Shown here one piece after another: positions 1 to 13,764 of a stretch of 64,000 nucleotides of DNA; the stretch's first letter is position 1; each line of letters starts with the position of its first letter. The notes under the pieces are model-generated. The model was not told the DNA's origin and made no database searches. It saw only the letters and a list, made by a program, of their open reading frames with translations. A program made the position numbers and the translations under genes. Origin of the DNA: Conus ventricosus (taxonomy: Eukaryota; Mollusca; Gastropoda; Neogastropoda; Conidae); the NCBI GenBank assembly GCA_018398815.1, contig CM031620.1, forward strand, positions 68,219,814-68,283,813, written 5' to 3'.

Positions 1-1934
1 ATAGTTGCAAAAAACAGGTGGGTTCTTCCGGGTTTTGGGGGCCCCGGGGGTGCTGGGCATCGATGGTGTGTTCCACAAAACGAAACAACAAGCCCCGTGT
101 AGTCTTGGGAAGGAAGGGGGCGAAAATCTTTCCCGACCCACAAGGATGGAATCTTGGGGTTTCCCTCTCCTTCATGGCCGGCAGTTCTTTAATTTTTGCT
201 CAAAGCCCTGGAAAATTTTAATTTCCCCGGAAAATTTTCCCCCCTTACTGGAATGAAGGTAGCAACTTTACAGGAGGGAATGGGCTTTGGGTGCATCTTT
301 TGAGGTTAAAAAACCTCAGGTGTCTTTTGTACGCCCCCGAGGTTTTTTCCCCTGAAAAACATGTCATTGATTTTTGTTCGGGGCCCAAAAATTTTCAAAA
401 TCTTTGAGTTCTGCGTCCCACTAGATACCTTTTTCCCCGTAATTTTAAATTTTTGGAAATTTAAAGAAAAGGGCCTCAAAGACCGTTAAAAACGGGAAAA
501 AAGGAACGGAAACACGCTCAAGAAAAGAAGCAAAAAGCAACAGCAGAAATAACAGTTCAGTAACCCGCAGCAAAAGCCCCAAAAAGGAGCGTTAAAAAAT
601 TTTCACAATCTATCTGGGTTAAAAAAACATAGTCAGGGGGAGCAAATTTTTCAATGGCAAGAAAAACGCAGGGCGAAGGCGTGGCCCACAGTAGCAATTT
701 GCTTTAAAGGGAAATGGGCGGTAACATCAGGGCCCGAAAATTGCAACTTTCAACAGTTAAAGCAAACCAAAAACTGGCGGGGATAGCAAGGGGAAAAAAG
801 TACAAGCTTTAATACTAGCAGGGGGGCAGAAGCAGTGGCACCCAGCACCAGTAGCAGCAGAAATATCGGGAGAGGAAAAAACGGGATTGACAGCAACACC
901 GGTACATCAAAAAGCAAACAGCACAGGGAGCAATTTTAAAAGCAGTTGCCGAGGGGAGTGACAACATTAGGGGTAGGGGAAACACAACAGGGGCAGTTGC
1001 AGCAGAATAACAATAGCAGCAGCAACAGAAATAGCAACCCGGGAGTGGCAGCAGTGGTAGGAGAAACGGGAGGGAGTTGACTAAAATGAGGTTTTTGTTC
1101 CTGGTTTAAATGCTTGCATGATGAACCCTTTCTCTCCTGGTTCTTGTCATTAAATTTTATACCAAAGGGTTTTAAAAATTTTTCTTATTAAAGGTTTTTA
1201 TGGGCTAAGGGTTTTAAACCAATTATTTGTTTTTTTATTGCGAAAAATTTCATGCTAGCTTTAATAATATGTAAAAAAAATTTTTTCAATAAAAACCCGA
1301 TTTATTGTTATTCCCCTTCACCTTCCCTGGCCATGAAAGATGGGCAAAACCCCTTCTCGGCGCCCACCCCAGCCCCAGAACGGACGCACCATCCCATAGC
1401 AACAAGGACAACAGCAAGCAGCCCTCTTAAAACCCCCCCGCAGAGCCCAAACCCGCAACGATTCAGCATGCCGGTTCTCCGACAATGGCGGGGTGCCCCC
1501 ATAAACGTTCGGGCCCCCACTCTGCTACTCTCCCCCCCCGTCTACGACAGTATGCCCGAACCCACCCCCTCGCATCCAGACGAAGATGTCAGGGATCCGC
1601 AGCCGCGGGAAAAGGTCTACAAGCGCCGCGGGTACATCCTCCGGGTCTTCAGCGTGCTGGCAGCCACCCAGGGGGCTTGTGGAAAGTAGGGGCCCGTTTT
1701 TCTGCCACTGGGGGCTTTTGGGGGGACGGATTCCCGTTTCCCTTTGCGAAAACGGGGACCCATTGCCTATCTCGGGCGGGTTGATTTCTCCGGGATGCTG
1801 GACGTAAAAGGTGAGGAGGTGGTTTTCGGGTTTGTGGCTTGGGTTGTTTGGGGGGTCTCCTCTCTCTCTCTCTTCTCTGTCTCTCTGTCTGTCTGTCTGT
1901 CTGTCGTTGTCTCTCTCTCTCTCCTCTCTCTCCC

Positions 1935-1965
<31 letters not shown>

Positions 1966-2399
1966 TTTGGGGTTGTGTGTGTGGGTGGTGTGTGTGTGTT
2001 GGTGTGTGTGTGTGTGTGGTGAATTTGTGGCTTGTCTATAGGTAAAAAACAAACCGATGTTTAAACGGGGTTTTTTTTTCCCCTTGATTTTTCCATCGTA
2101 ACTAGAAAAAAAAAAAAAACTTCCACAATGAAATGGCATAAAAAAACAATGTTTTAATACTTTGAATTTACACGCAGCTCGCCTGGTGGTTTCTTCGGAG
2201 CCATTCCCGGGTCTCAAGCCCGGTAAAGGAGGGGGTTTGGGGCGGGGGGCTAGCAACCTCCCCCGTAAAAACTTACCGCTACGGAAACGACAGCAAAGAA
2301 ACACCCATCGGGCAAGGGAATGAAGCAGAAAAGAATTACTTATGAAGGGGGGGGCCCAAAACCCAAAAGGGACGTCTCCCCCCCGATAGCGGCTCCTAA
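1..2399. other. Unassigned noisy sequence
   Basis: I recognise no gene here. The stretch has many homopolymer runs (GGGG, AAAA, CCCC), and its open frames have no coding character. From about 780 to 1,080 there is a loose CAG/ACAG-rich trinucleotide-like region. A CT then GT microsatellite lies at 1,857-2,030. The texture matches the error-rich consensus of the LINE that follows, so real features could be hidden by indels. Confidence 0.5.
1857..2030. repeat. (CT)n/(TCTG)n/(GT)n microsatellite
   Basis: A compound dinucleotide tract: CT with TCTG interruptions, then GT. Long open frames across it are artefacts of dinucleotide repetition. Confidence 0.9.
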
Positions 2400-5088
2400 C
2401 GCAAAACGTCCCCATGCAGTTGGTTTTTTGGAACGTGCGGGACCTTGTACCAAGTGAAGATTAGCACAAACTGTAAATAGAGAAGAACTAAAACCCTGAG
2501 CACAGGGGTCACAGAGGAAAGATGGACAAAAACAGGAAAACAAGACTGAGTAGGGAGAAACATCACGGGGTCGGGAAGCAAATGACTCCATCAGGAAGGA
2601 GTTCCCCTCTTTATTCCCAAAACATGCCAATGCGTATAAAAGGGAAACCAACAAAACGCCTGCTGATAAGAAGAACTCCAAGTGTGCCAAGCTATCAGTT
2701 ATAGTGGCCTATCCCAATAGACAACATGACGAAGGGGACAAGGATCAGTTCTAAGTGCCTCCAAGCAACATTGGATGACATACCAAGACACGAGTTCCCT
2801 CCTGATGGGGGACTTCAAGCAAGATTGGTAGCAAAATGAAAAACAGGGAAAGAGTCAGGGGAAACATGGAATAGGAACAGACCAACAAACGGCGAAGACC
2901 ATCGACCTCGGAAAAAAATGATTTGGTCTTTGGCGGTACTCTTTTCGCTCACAAAACCACCCACAAGCAAAACATGGACACCCCCGATGGAAAGACAAAG
3001 CCCAAAATTTGACCACTCATTACAAGGGAAAATGGAGGCGCCCCCTACAAGAGTACGGGAGCGACACGCAGATTTGGATGCCCGAAACGGTAGCGAAAAA
3101 CCCTCAAATGAGGAAGGAAAAAGGGGGGGCGTCGGAACCTGCGCTTTGAGTTGCCAAGCTAAAAAATAAAAACAAAGAAAAAATTCTGCGTCACCTTTGA
3201 AGAATCGTTTCAGCGTCCCCCAAGATAAAACAGCTTTGACCATAGACAGTTTCAACAAGGAAAACCAAACAGCAAAAAAACAATAGGTTATAAAAAAATG
3301 TGAAATCTGAGTGGTAACGCCAAACAGGGAAAACCTTGGGAGAGAAAACAGATCAAGAAGAAACTGCTGATCCCAAGTCACCCAGGCTAAAGAAAGAATC
3401 CAACCAGCCAGAGAGAAAGCAAAGAAGTAAAATTTTGTCGAAAGGGAAAGATAAAGTCTTATGCGGGAGGCTTCTGAAAAAGCGAGGAGCACAAGATGAA
3501 GGATATGAAACAGTGTATAGAACCCACCAAGAGGCTGTGGGAGACGGGGACAGAACCAAACAACCATTAAGGCGAGGACGGAACCCCTATCACGAAAATT
3601 TCCCAAGCTCGAGAGGTGGAGAGAGCATTTCCCAAGGATCCAAAAACCCCCTGATCCCCCAACACCAGCGACTTTCCCTATGGCAGAGAGCCGGGACGTC
3701 ACTGGAGACATCACGTAATGGGCAAGGAAGCCACCCCAAAGCTGAAAAATGGCAAAGCTCCAGGAGAAAGGGTTTATCCCCCGAGATGCTAAAGGCGAAC
3801 AGGCACACCTTTTATCCTCCAACGCATCCGCGGACTATGGAACCAGGAGCAACCCCACTGACGGGAAAACTGGTACCTCATCAAATTACCAAAAAAAGGA
3901 AAAACAACAATTGGAGAGGCTCACCCTACTATCAATCACCACAAAGCTTCAGTCGCATCTTACTCCCGCGTATAAAAAAGCGTAAGACCATTCTCAAGAG
4001 AGCAGGCTTTTGACGGGGGGATATGCATTGTCAATTTTCGTCACGCCCGACCTCGGCAGTCCATGAATGGGAAAAGCCCACTTTACGTGGTTTTCATTGA
4101 TTTCGAGAAAGCCTTAGACATTTGCACTGCGCTTCTCTCTGGAAAATCCCACGACATACGATTCCCCCGAAAATGGTCAAAATCATCCGCCCTGTTTAAG
4201 CTTTGAGGTCGCATCATCCACAACAACCACTACGGAAACCCTTCAAGGTGGAAAACCCGGGGTGAAAAAAGGCTGCAAAGTCACCAACCCCTTCCCTTTC
4301 CATCGACTGGGTTTATGCGAAACGTCCCCCGGGAAAGCAACGGGAATCCGGGGGACGTTTTACCTCAGTCTTGGAGGGCATTGACTAGCAAGACCCGGGG
4401 TGCTGTCACACAGCATCAGGACCCAGCAGAAGACAGAAAGCCCGCGAGTAGCCAGCCCATTTGGGGTGAAGGTCAACGAGAGGAAGACGCAGGTCATGAG
4501 GAAAAAAGCCCCAAACAAAAACCCCACACCCCTAAAGGGAAACCACTTTAGATGTTCAAATTTTTATACCTGGGGACAAGATGACCACAGACGGCGACCC
4601 GCAACCAGGGAATCAAAAGCCAGAAACAGCAAAGCCACCAAGCTTTTGCAGTGCTAGGCCCCCTGGAGATCCACCGTCCCAGCTCCAAACGAAGATTCGA
4701 CTCTTTAAGAGCAATGTCCTCACGCCTCCTGATGGCTCAGAGTGCTGGAAAAACACCCTCGCCATTGAAAAAAATGGAAGTGTTCCAGAACAAATGTCTG
4801 CGACGTATCCCCAGGATCTTCTGGCCGACATCATCTAAACAAGATTGAGGCTAGAACAGGAGCTCCACAAACGGGGCACCTCCAGGGCGTCGATGGAGAT
4901 GGGTAGGGCTTTGTCGCATGCCACCCAGCCACTCCCCAAAACCCCCGCGGACCCCCCAGGTAAAGAAAAGGGGGGGACCCAAGGAAAACCCGGCCGGACA
5001 AAAAAGAGAGCTGAAAAGGCAAAGGATGACCTAAACAGCCCCGAGCACCGCAGAAGGCCGATTTTTGCAGAGTCCCCCCCCCCCCCCT
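2400..5088 (+). pseudogene. Decayed non-LTR retrotransposon (endonuclease + reverse transcriptase), LINE-A
   Basis: A jockey-superfamily type LINE readable only by hopping frames. The endonuclease part begins near 2,427 with WNVRDL. Around 2,770-3,050 it keeps weak matches to the family, including a MGDF-like stretch and the WTSPDGKT-like block. The RT part starts near 3,330. At 3,740-4,010 it shows NGKA..., the landmark NNWRG (here NNNWRGSPYYQ), SRILLPRIK and QAGF-like text. At 4,085-4,110 comes VFIDFEKAL, which carries the motif A aspartate. At 4,240-4,320 comes a GVRQG-like and DWVMR-like stretch. The 3' part (4,560-5,088) matches the thumb/C-terminal region only loosely. There are frameshifts every 50-150 bases and no intact ORF. 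Part of this is probably consensus error, because homopolymers are expanded throughout. The clade (CR1, I/Nimbus or RTE-like) cannot be settled by eye. Confidence 0.7.
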
Positions 5089-7878
5089 AAAAATCTGACG
5101 GGAAATGATGATATCTCGTGAATAAATAATTTACAAATATTTTATTAATGAAAAACGTCAACGCTCTTTTTAAAACTGCTTTAAACATTCAATCTTATTT
5201 CAACATCAGGTTGTGTTCGAACTTTTCCAACAGGTACAGTCGTTCACCTTTAAACAAAATATGGGTTTACATTACAAAAAATATGAAATATGATGAAATG
5301 TTTTGAACAAAAAAACCCCAAAATTCATTAAACAGTATTACCTTGGGAAATTTTTTATCACAATATCCCAAAGGACTTTGATGTGTTCAAATATGTTTAT
5401 GTGTGGGAAAAAACCTCGTTTTACCCCCAAAATGTTTTTTCAATTTGGGGCTTTTGATGCTTCGGGGTCATTTTTTGTCTTTCCCTAATCTCAGGATTCA
5501 GATCTTCATCACGAATTATGATTTCAGGGTTTTCCACAAGGGTATCCCCTGTAATTTCAGATCAGAAAATATTCTTACACAAGAACATTCGTGTTTAGCT
5601 CGTCCAGGCAGGGGAATTCGTGATGGTATTGCTTTTGTGCACTAAGTTGATGTATATTATCGGGTTTTAAAAACCAAGGTTATCTTTGCACTCTACAGCA
5701 TATGCACACTCTGCGCCCACCCAAACATTTACCCTTTTCCCGGGGAAAAGGATGTCACCACCTTTTTCTCCCAACACGACGAGCACAAGAACAAATTTCG
5801 ATTCTTATAACAAACATGAAGAAACCCCAAATTTCACAAAAAGAAATGATCAACCATAAAGATCAAACTTACTAAACCCCCGGGCATAATAAAAATATTT
5901 TTTCCCGGGAGGTTTTCAACACACAACCACACTTTACACCCCACCCAGTTCTTGAACAAGTCTCTTAAGTCTTTTTCAGCACGCTTTAGGTGACGCCCTG
6001 GTTGATGGTTCAGGGTTTTAGGCTGGGTCTTAAGGGGGTTCTGGGACTCGACAAAAACCTTCTTTTTCGCCCTTCACCCCCTCTGGGTTCAAAAATTTGT
6101 TTGTCTGTCTTCACCCCCCTCTGGGGTTCAAACTTAGTTTCTCTCTTCCCTTGTCTTTAACCCCAAGTCTTTGCTTTCTTCGTCTCCCAGACCACTTTTT
6201 CTCTACCCCCGTGTCCTCCATTTCTCTTTTTCCCCCCTCCCCGCCCTTTCTCCTCTCTCGTGGGTTTTTTTTTTCCCCGTTTTTCCCCATTTATATAGGG
6301 GGGAAAAAAGTATTCCCTTCGAACAAGTTTGTCCAGCTCTTCTCAAACCCCCTAGTTCACAAATACCCTGAATTTTCCTTCGCTACACTTCCAACATCAG
6401 CATTTTTCACAATCCCACCAATTGATTAGCAACAAAGATTGGGACCAATGGGCATCGAAAATTCCCCGCCCCTTTCGGAGGCCCCCTTTAACGATAATTT
6501 TCTTAAAGAGGGTAGATAACAAGTCCCCGCCATTTAAAACCAAACCCGACAAAAGAAAACCCAAAACAGTGACCCAAGGCAATACCCTGAACGAGTCCAA
6601 GACTCCGGGTCTTCAAGTTTTACAAAGAACCTCACTGACTAGTTCTAGCGCCCATTGGTGCCCGAGGGCATTTCCCCTATCGGGCAGGTCCGAACTCTCT
6701 ACTACCCTTTGGTGCCCTCTGCACCAACCACTTCGTCCTCCTTGACACAGTTCGACCGTGTGCGATGGGTAAGGCACACTGGTTAATGGGTCTATTACCT
6801 ATTTGTATACAACGTACAACGTCCCTTTGTCTCTAAGCGTTTAATGCCTTTTGTGAGAGGTTTCACGCCCCTTGACAAGCCTAAGCAACAAACAGCACAG
6901 TTTCATAATCGCCTTTAGTTTTTTCCAGGTGCTGTCATTGTGTCCTCTTTCGTGTTCCATGCATCCTCACCTCAATGATCCAGACATAACTGTGTGATTT
7001 GCCATTGCATGGACTGTATAGAGGCCAGCAGCTATCATTCAACACTCCCTCCATATGAATCTGTATCTGTGAAAGTGTTATTCAGTGTCAAGACTTTATT
7101 TTGGATCATAGACATCATTGTCAATGTGCCACCATTCGCCAGAACCTAGTCGATAAATGCCACATAACATGAATTTTAGTGGTTATTGAGTACTGTACTG
7201 GGCAATATGATCAAAACATAATCTGGTTAACGAGCCCTGTCCATATAACATATGTTTCATGTCCAATATTCTATTTACACAACAGCAAAACTTGATAGAT
7301 AAAAAAATCCATGAAAAAAGCTGAGGGACCCCCCCCCCCCCCCCCCCAACTCATTGTGCACCACAACAGTCGTACATGATTAGTTTGGTTTAAACAGTTT
7401 TATTTCCATGACCATACACATTGAACACAAAGCACATTTGCCAGGGCAACAAGAGGACTCTTATATACAGCCCTGGCAGTACATGATTAGTTTCGCAAAC
7501 AACAATGACATTCTGACTTCAAATTATTTTTTAACACTGAAGTACTCGTTCATGTCAATGAATAGGCCTTCTAAATTTCAAACATCTTTCTAACTTCTAG
7601 TTCATTCTGTAACACTGAAGTACACATTCTTTTAACTGAACAGACCTTCAGAATTTTTGACATCTTTCACCTTAATCACGCATGCCGCAACTATACATGT
7701 GGTTCATCCCTCAGCGAGTCAAACTGTCGCTATTTTCCACATATTCTGATGTATCTGTTTTTTGCTTTCAGTTCATTGTGTAGGCCACACAAAGCCTACG
7801 AGTCTCCCTTTGGTCTGATAAATGTGGAAGAGAAATTATGCTCATTTGAGTATTGTTTGTTATTTCCATCACTCACAA

Positions 7879-7991
7879 CTAGTGATCTAAATTTCCTTGT
7901 CATTCTCGGAGTATTCAGTTGTTTAGATATTCAACTAGTGATCTAAGTTTCCTAATGTCATTCTCGAAGTATTCAGTTGTTTAGATATTCA
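7879..7991. repeat. Tandem duplication, about 60-bp unit
   Basis: Two neighbouring copies of a unit that starts CTAGTGATCTAA, continues through TCATTCTCG(G/A)AGTATTC and ends TTTAGATATTCA. The copies differ by a few bases, so this is a local, not very recent duplication. Confidence 0.8.
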
Positions 7992-9295
7992 GACGGGTTA
8001 AGTCGTTGTATTTTCCCATCAATTATTATTGACTGTAATCATCTGTAGTAGCTACCTTTCATTCCGTATCAGACAATCTTGTATTCTACATCAAAGTATT
8101 TCACGTTTAAAAAAATGATATAGCTGTCCACAACATTTGTAACAACAAACTCTTTAAGTTGGGAGTGCTTTCCCGCTTCCCATGGGCGAGGTCGCCTTCA
8201 TCACATGACGAGATTCTTTTTAGTGACTCGTAAGGTTGCTCCTGGTAAAATATGTAATGTGTCATCACAAACTACAGTGAAGGACATCAAATTTGTCTTA
8301 AAACAGACAAAATCCTCGTACAGGACACAGTGAACGCTTCAAGTAACCCGGTACGCTACTGGCTACTCGAAGTAGGTCAGGTATGCAAATGAGCTGTCCA
8401 ACACAGCATGTCGTCATTGGCTGGTTGCCAAGTTTCTTGGCTGAAATGATTTCTTTCATTTTGTCGCTTTCTTTCCATTTTTGTTTTACTTTATATTTCT
8501 GTGGATTGTTTCCACGCATTAGCAAGTACGTCCGTATTATACGTTCACAACCTTCACCTACTGCATGCCTTCTTTCCATGTTTAATTCAACCACTGTCTC
8601 GGTGCAGAGTCACCTCTGACTCGATGCGTTCATCTCTGCATTTTGGCCAGATCGTGCCTCAATTTTTTTTAGTCCTAAGCGAAATCATATTTTATGCTAT
8701 TTTCCATCGGCCTTGGCGACATTTTATAGATCAGTCCATTTACTTTGCCTGTCAGCTTTCTCACATCTTGCAAATTTAATGCTTTTCCTACCACAACAGC
8801 CAATGCCGCATCTCGCCGCGTGTGATTTTTTGTGAGATTTGCTTTTCTATGAGCTTATCAGAGGAGTTGGCATGCGCATTTACATCTTTGACCTTATCGG
8901 ACGAATTACCGGCAGGCATATTTATTGAAAATATAATTCATTGTGATCATTACAATAAACGCATGTCTGTCAAGAGACTGATGTCAGTTGTTTTAGTCTG
9001 ATGTAACCAAAGCTGTTTTTCAGCCACGTGGCTGTCATGTTGCCAGGCCCCACAGATGCCGACATGAAAAGGAAAAAGTTGTTTACTGCCTTTAAAGCTT
9101 AAACTGCGAACACAAATGGCATACACACACTTTCCCACCACACCACACACTTTCCTTTACGGTGTCCCCAAAGCTGATTTTTCTGAAGGGCTATATTTCC
9201 TGAGGAAACATAAGCACACGTTCTCCAAGTGAAGCTACACATGCGTCTCATTCCATTCCTTGATGTAAGCTTTCTAAGTAGGTCTCGGTTAGATT

Positions 9296-9486
9296 TGAGT
9301 GCAGATCCAGATTAAAAGGGCTGATCCAGGATCCGTTTAGCAAGATTACTCGTAAACCTTTACACCATTTGAACGAAGCCTGGTGGAAATTTGGAATGTG
9401 GTCCATAAGGACCAACCCATTCAATTTTGCTGAGGATCCGTTTGTGCGGATCCAGATGAAAGGGCAGATCCAAGATCCGTTTATTC
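9296..9486. repeat. Direct repeat pair built on GATCCGTTT
   Basis: Two copies of about 45 bp, at roughly 9,296-9,345 and 9,440-9,486, share GATCCAGAT(T/G)AAA, GGGC(T/A)GATCCA and GATCCGTTTA. A third GGATCCGTTTGTGCGGATCC lies between them. The family is unknown to me. Confidence 0.6.
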
Positions 9487-10329
9487 TTGTTTTCGTATGA
9501 TTTTTACTACTTTTGTTTTCTGTGTGGTCTTTTCCATCCGTGTTTCTGAATGGCATTCTCTCATGCCATGTCCACTTTCCCCGCACACTTCCATATCCAT
9601 TTCCGTTCATCCAGGCTCGTTTTGCTTTTGATTCTTTTAGTAACTGCTTTGGTTTTTGTTCCACCGTTGAAGATGAGAATGGGCAGAGTTCTGATGTGGG
9701 TTTGCTGTTTGTTGTTGTTGTTGTTGCTGTTGTTACTGTTGTTGTTTTGATTTGGCGCTTTGCTGAAGGACATACCCTTTGTACGATGCATGCTACTACA
9801 AGCGTTACCCCGGGTCAGGGGTTCTCCTCTGCTACTGGGAGCTATGTGACCTAGCACTACCTAAACCCGACGAGAAAAAATCCAACCTGGAGAGGAATGG
9901 GTTCCGCCAGGTTCCATTTGCCAGAAATAAACCACGTGGAAGAGGAAAGTGCAAAGATCATATCGGGTTGGTGACAGCCAGCATGGCCAATAACCGTGCC
10001 CTCTGTCAATCTTGTCTAGGGTGGATGTAGATAAGTGTGCCACTGAGGAACAGCCCACCGAGTCTCCATGGAAGGAGCACCACTACGTTCTCTACCTGGA
10101 GTGTAAGGACACTCGGGACGGTTGCAGAAGTTTAAAGAACAGACACATGAGATGGAAATATTCCACTGGCACATTCTCAGCCTCTACGAAATAGATGGAA
10201 TAACTATGAAGTCGCACAGATAGAAGACGGGCATGTCCTATGAAGGACAGGACAAACATGTACATGGATTATGGGTTTTACTTAACAAGAAAACCAGGAA
10301 AACTGTTACCGGGATTTTACACTGTTCCT

Positions 10330-11131
10330 AGCAGGATCATGATCAACTGCGCCATTCGAAACGGAGGGGCAGGAGTCTATGTTCAATATCCAGGAGGCAG
10401 AGAAGAAAGGATCTGCCTCGCTACCGGCCTGTACTCCACCAACTACAGAGCCGAAGCAGAAGCCCTGAAAACAGCAGCAGCCCACATCGAGGTCTGCTCC
10501 TACGCCAGCCACAACGTTGTCTTCCTGACCGACGCCCTGTCCATCTTGCAGGCCCTTCGGTCCAACAGAGATCCAGAAGTCAACGATCTGTCCTCCTCTC
10601 TCGCCTCCCACTGCACAAGTCACACAGTCACCCTGCAGTGGATTCCCTCCCACTGCAACGTGCTTGACAATGAGACTGCTGACTCCCTGGCAAAGGAGGG
10701 CACTACGAAGGAGCAGATGGACAGATCTACCAGCTATTCTGAATCCAGGACCATCATCAAGGCCAAGCTGCAGAATAAGGGGAAGCAACAGCATCCACGC
10801 ACAACAGAGCTGACCCGTACTACCTGCTGACTCGTCGAGAGCAGGTAGCCATTTTTAGGCTCAGGACAGGCCACAAACCGTCAAAAACCCCACCTTTTTT
10901 CTTTTCTTTTTTTATACCAAACTCCCACATCGGCAACACAGAGCAGTGCCCCTGCAGAACAGGCAGCCAGACAACAGAACATCTGCTGCAGTCCTGCCCG
11001 CTCCACTAAGCGCTCCGAGAGAAAACCTGGCCTGACCCAATCCCAGTGGCCCGGAAGCTCTACGGAGGACTGGAGGACCTGCTACGTACTGCCACCTTTG
11101 TCGAGAGACGGGGGAATCCATCTAACAAATG
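10330..11131 (+). pseudogene. LINE-encoded RNase H and C-terminal tail fragment
   Basis: The frame at 10,340-10,830 encodes an RNase H fold of the type carried at the end of I/jockey-like LINE ORF2. It has IRNGGAGVYVQYPGG, the glutamate in NYRAEAEAL, the aspartate in VFLTDALSILQAL, and the last acidic residue in NETADSLAKEG. The first catalytic aspartate should sit just upstream, near 10,335, but the frame is disrupted there, so the domain is probably dead. Other frames continue past the stop with REQVAIFRLRTGH and a CPCRTGSQTTEHLLQSCPLH zinc-knuckle-like tail, ending near 11,131. A CAACAACAACAAC stretch follows and could be a LINE tail. No RT domain precedes it, so this is a 5'-truncated or rearranged copy. 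Confidence 0.75.
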
Positions 11132-11359
11132 ACGAACGAGAACAACAACAACAACATGATCATCTGCCAGTGAGCATAGCATTCAACATCACGGTCGCAC
11201 AGATATAATATGCTTCCAAATTAGACTATTACGATGGCCAGGTTGAACAATTGTACTCTCGTCTCCAAAGAGTCATCAACAAGGTTGACAAGAAAGACAT
11301 CCTCGAATACTCCTTCTCACTGTGTGGGTTTTTCCTCAGTAGCACACTTGGCTGAAATG

Positions 11360-11830
11360 CCCCGGTCATGCTGAAGAAGACTGAAATACTTTCCTACAGC
11401 CCCTACTGTACTGAGACTAGCAATGATAGGATGGGACTACGCTTACTAGAATTTGCCTTTGAAGATGACTTGCTTCTGCGAATGTTTTCAGAGAGTATGA
11501 AGCATCCTGACGACAAGCAGGGCAACCTCCCAAATGGTCAGTATCATAGCCAAGAACCGGAACCGGCCCGGCATCCATGAGGCAAAACCAATGATGTTTC
11601 CAGGAGCTGACGTTGGTAGTGACCACAGCCTTGTCATGGTGAACATTTCAGTGCGTTTGAAGAACGAGAGAGTGAAAACAGCCGTCTGAAATTCCATTTC
11701 GACAAACTGGAAAATCCTGACATCGATGACCAAACAGCCATAGGAAGAACATCAGTTCGTCTACTACAATTGTCAGAAGACCTTGGCGATTTGACAAATA
11801 ATTTCAACAAGAAATGACTAACAGCAACAG
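11360..11830 (+). pseudogene. LINE endonuclease fragment
   Basis: An APE-type endonuclease remnant of a LINE similar in style to LINE-A. Readable pieces are RMGLRLLEFAFEDDLL (11,430-11,480), the family landmark FPGADVGSDHSLVM (11,596-11,640) with the catalytic SDH box, and FHFDKLENPDIDDQTAIG. The reading frame changes at least twice. It lies shortly after an RNase H fragment of another LINE type, so the two are probably independent insertions and not one element. Confidence 0.65.
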
Positions 11831-11971
11831 CGGTTAAGGGCTTGTATGACGAGCAATATCTTGCTAACCTTTTATTCTCAACCGCTGTGAAGGAATAAAC
11901 AGATTTGAAGGTCCACACCCAGGCCAGCAATCCTTAGGGAATTTAGGGTGTCAGGTCAGGCTTCTTTTCCC

Positions 11972-12227
<256 letters not shown>

Positions 12228-12415
12228 TTTAAGGTTGTCTTGCATTGTCACTGCCCTGCTGGTTGCCATAGGAATGGGACTGAAATGTATCACCTTTGAC
12301 ACTCCAGCTGTCACGTGGTACGTATTTTGTTTATTTGCTTTTGTCCTCTGTGCGCTTCTATCTGTTCTGCTGTTCTTTCTCCTCTTCTTTCTTGATTTCT
12401 TTCTTTATTCTGTCC

Positions 12416-12457
12416 TTCATCATCATCATTCTCATCATCATCATCATCATCATCATC

Positions 12458-12495
<38 letters not shown>

Positions 12496-12552
12496 GTCGT
12501 CATCATCATCATCGTAATCGTCATCATCATCATCATCATCGTCATCATCGTC
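12416..12552. repeat. (ATC)n microsatellite
   Basis: An almost pure CAT/ATC trinucleotide tract with TCG interruptions. Confidence 0.95.
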
Positions 12553-12679
12553 TATACATTTATTGGCAAGTAATCTAACTTAAAGCTTTAAGCACTAACG
12601 AATACAATAGGAAAGGGACAAAAGGTTTCACACACTCTCACGCATACACCCTGCAAACGCATGCATGCGCGCGCGCACT

Positions 12680-12857
<178 letters not shown>

Positions 12858-13067
12858 CTTTAAAACAAACGAAGAAAAGATCAATAGTATGTATGTGTTA
12901 TAGTGACGTGTGTTGAAGAAACTGGGAGAGGTGAAGAAGAACGTTTGGAGAAGGATGTGAGGCAGAAGAGAAGAATTTGGAAGGCTGGAATGTTAGGAAG
13001 AGCTTGGAAGATCGAAATATTGGGAAAATTGGAGATTCTGTTGATTTCATCTCTGATTTATGTGAAT

Positions 13068-13068
13068 G

Positions 13069-13164
<96 letters not shown>

Positions 13165-13180
13165 CTCCGCGCGCGCGCGG
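13068..13180. repeat. (TCTG)n(CT)n microsatellite ending in CGCGCGCGCG
   Basis: A compound tract of TCTG, then CT, then a ten-base CG alternation. Confidence 0.9.
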
Positions 13181-13461
13181 CATGACGTGTTGTCTTCGTC
13201 AGTCCAGGAAAAACACTGATTTCTTTACTCAAGTAAGTGTTAAGAACGTACAATCGAACTTCGAAAAATACTGTGTAAATGTGATGTCAGCCACAATGTA
13301 GTGCTGACGCGTCTGATCGTTTTTGTGGTGTAATTAGAGAGAGAGAGAAAAAAAAAAGTTCCAGCCGACAGCCTTAGGCCGGCCATGGCGTGGTGCGTGC
13401 CGGCCGGCGGCATGCAGGAGTAGGGCGTAGCTAGATGTGTCGGCTGTAGGTTACACCACCC

Positions 13462-13764
13462 ATGATGCCAGCCATGGGGCCCACTACTCGATCCATGGCC
13501 AAAGACACCGGTATATTTGTGTGCGGGGGTAACCTTGAACAGATAACGGACACGCTTGATCCAATACAGAAAACAGTTACATGTGTTAAACAGTGTATGC
13601 CCCACTGGAGGTTTGCACTACATCACAGGTACATGGGGAAATACATGCCTACAGGAGTAAAATGCACATGGAAAAATTACCGTGCACAACACAAAGAATA
13701 TGACTGCTCTGAAGACTTTACTACCATCTCTCAATTCCCTCTGACCTCTGCCAATCAACGATAG
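13462..13764 (+). other. Unrecognised 100-codon open frame
   Basis: An open frame without a recognisable domain. It holds several cysteines (VCGG, CVKQC, KCTW, DCSEDF) and many basic residues. It lies just before the first readable part of LINE-B ORF1 and may be the 5' region of that element or chance. I see no splice signal or promoter that would make it a host gene. Confidence 0.2.

Larger units (their letters stand above)
5089..9850. other. Intergenic, AT-rich, no gene recognised
   Basis: To about 6,700 the sequence keeps the noisy homopolymer-rich texture. After that it becomes clean and AT-rich. Short ORFs here are not supported by motifs. Visible items are a pyrimidine-rich tract at 6,090-6,260, a poly-C run at 7,329-7,348, small local duplications at 7,370-7,680 and 7,879-7,991, a pair of GGATCCGTTT-containing repeats at 9,296-9,486, and a (TTG)n tract at 9,709-9,747. 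Confidence 0.6.

Noticed and set aside
2815..3822. A 335-codon minus-strand frame
   Set aside because: It is the antisense shadow of LINE-A, whose endonuclease and RT text is on the plus strand.
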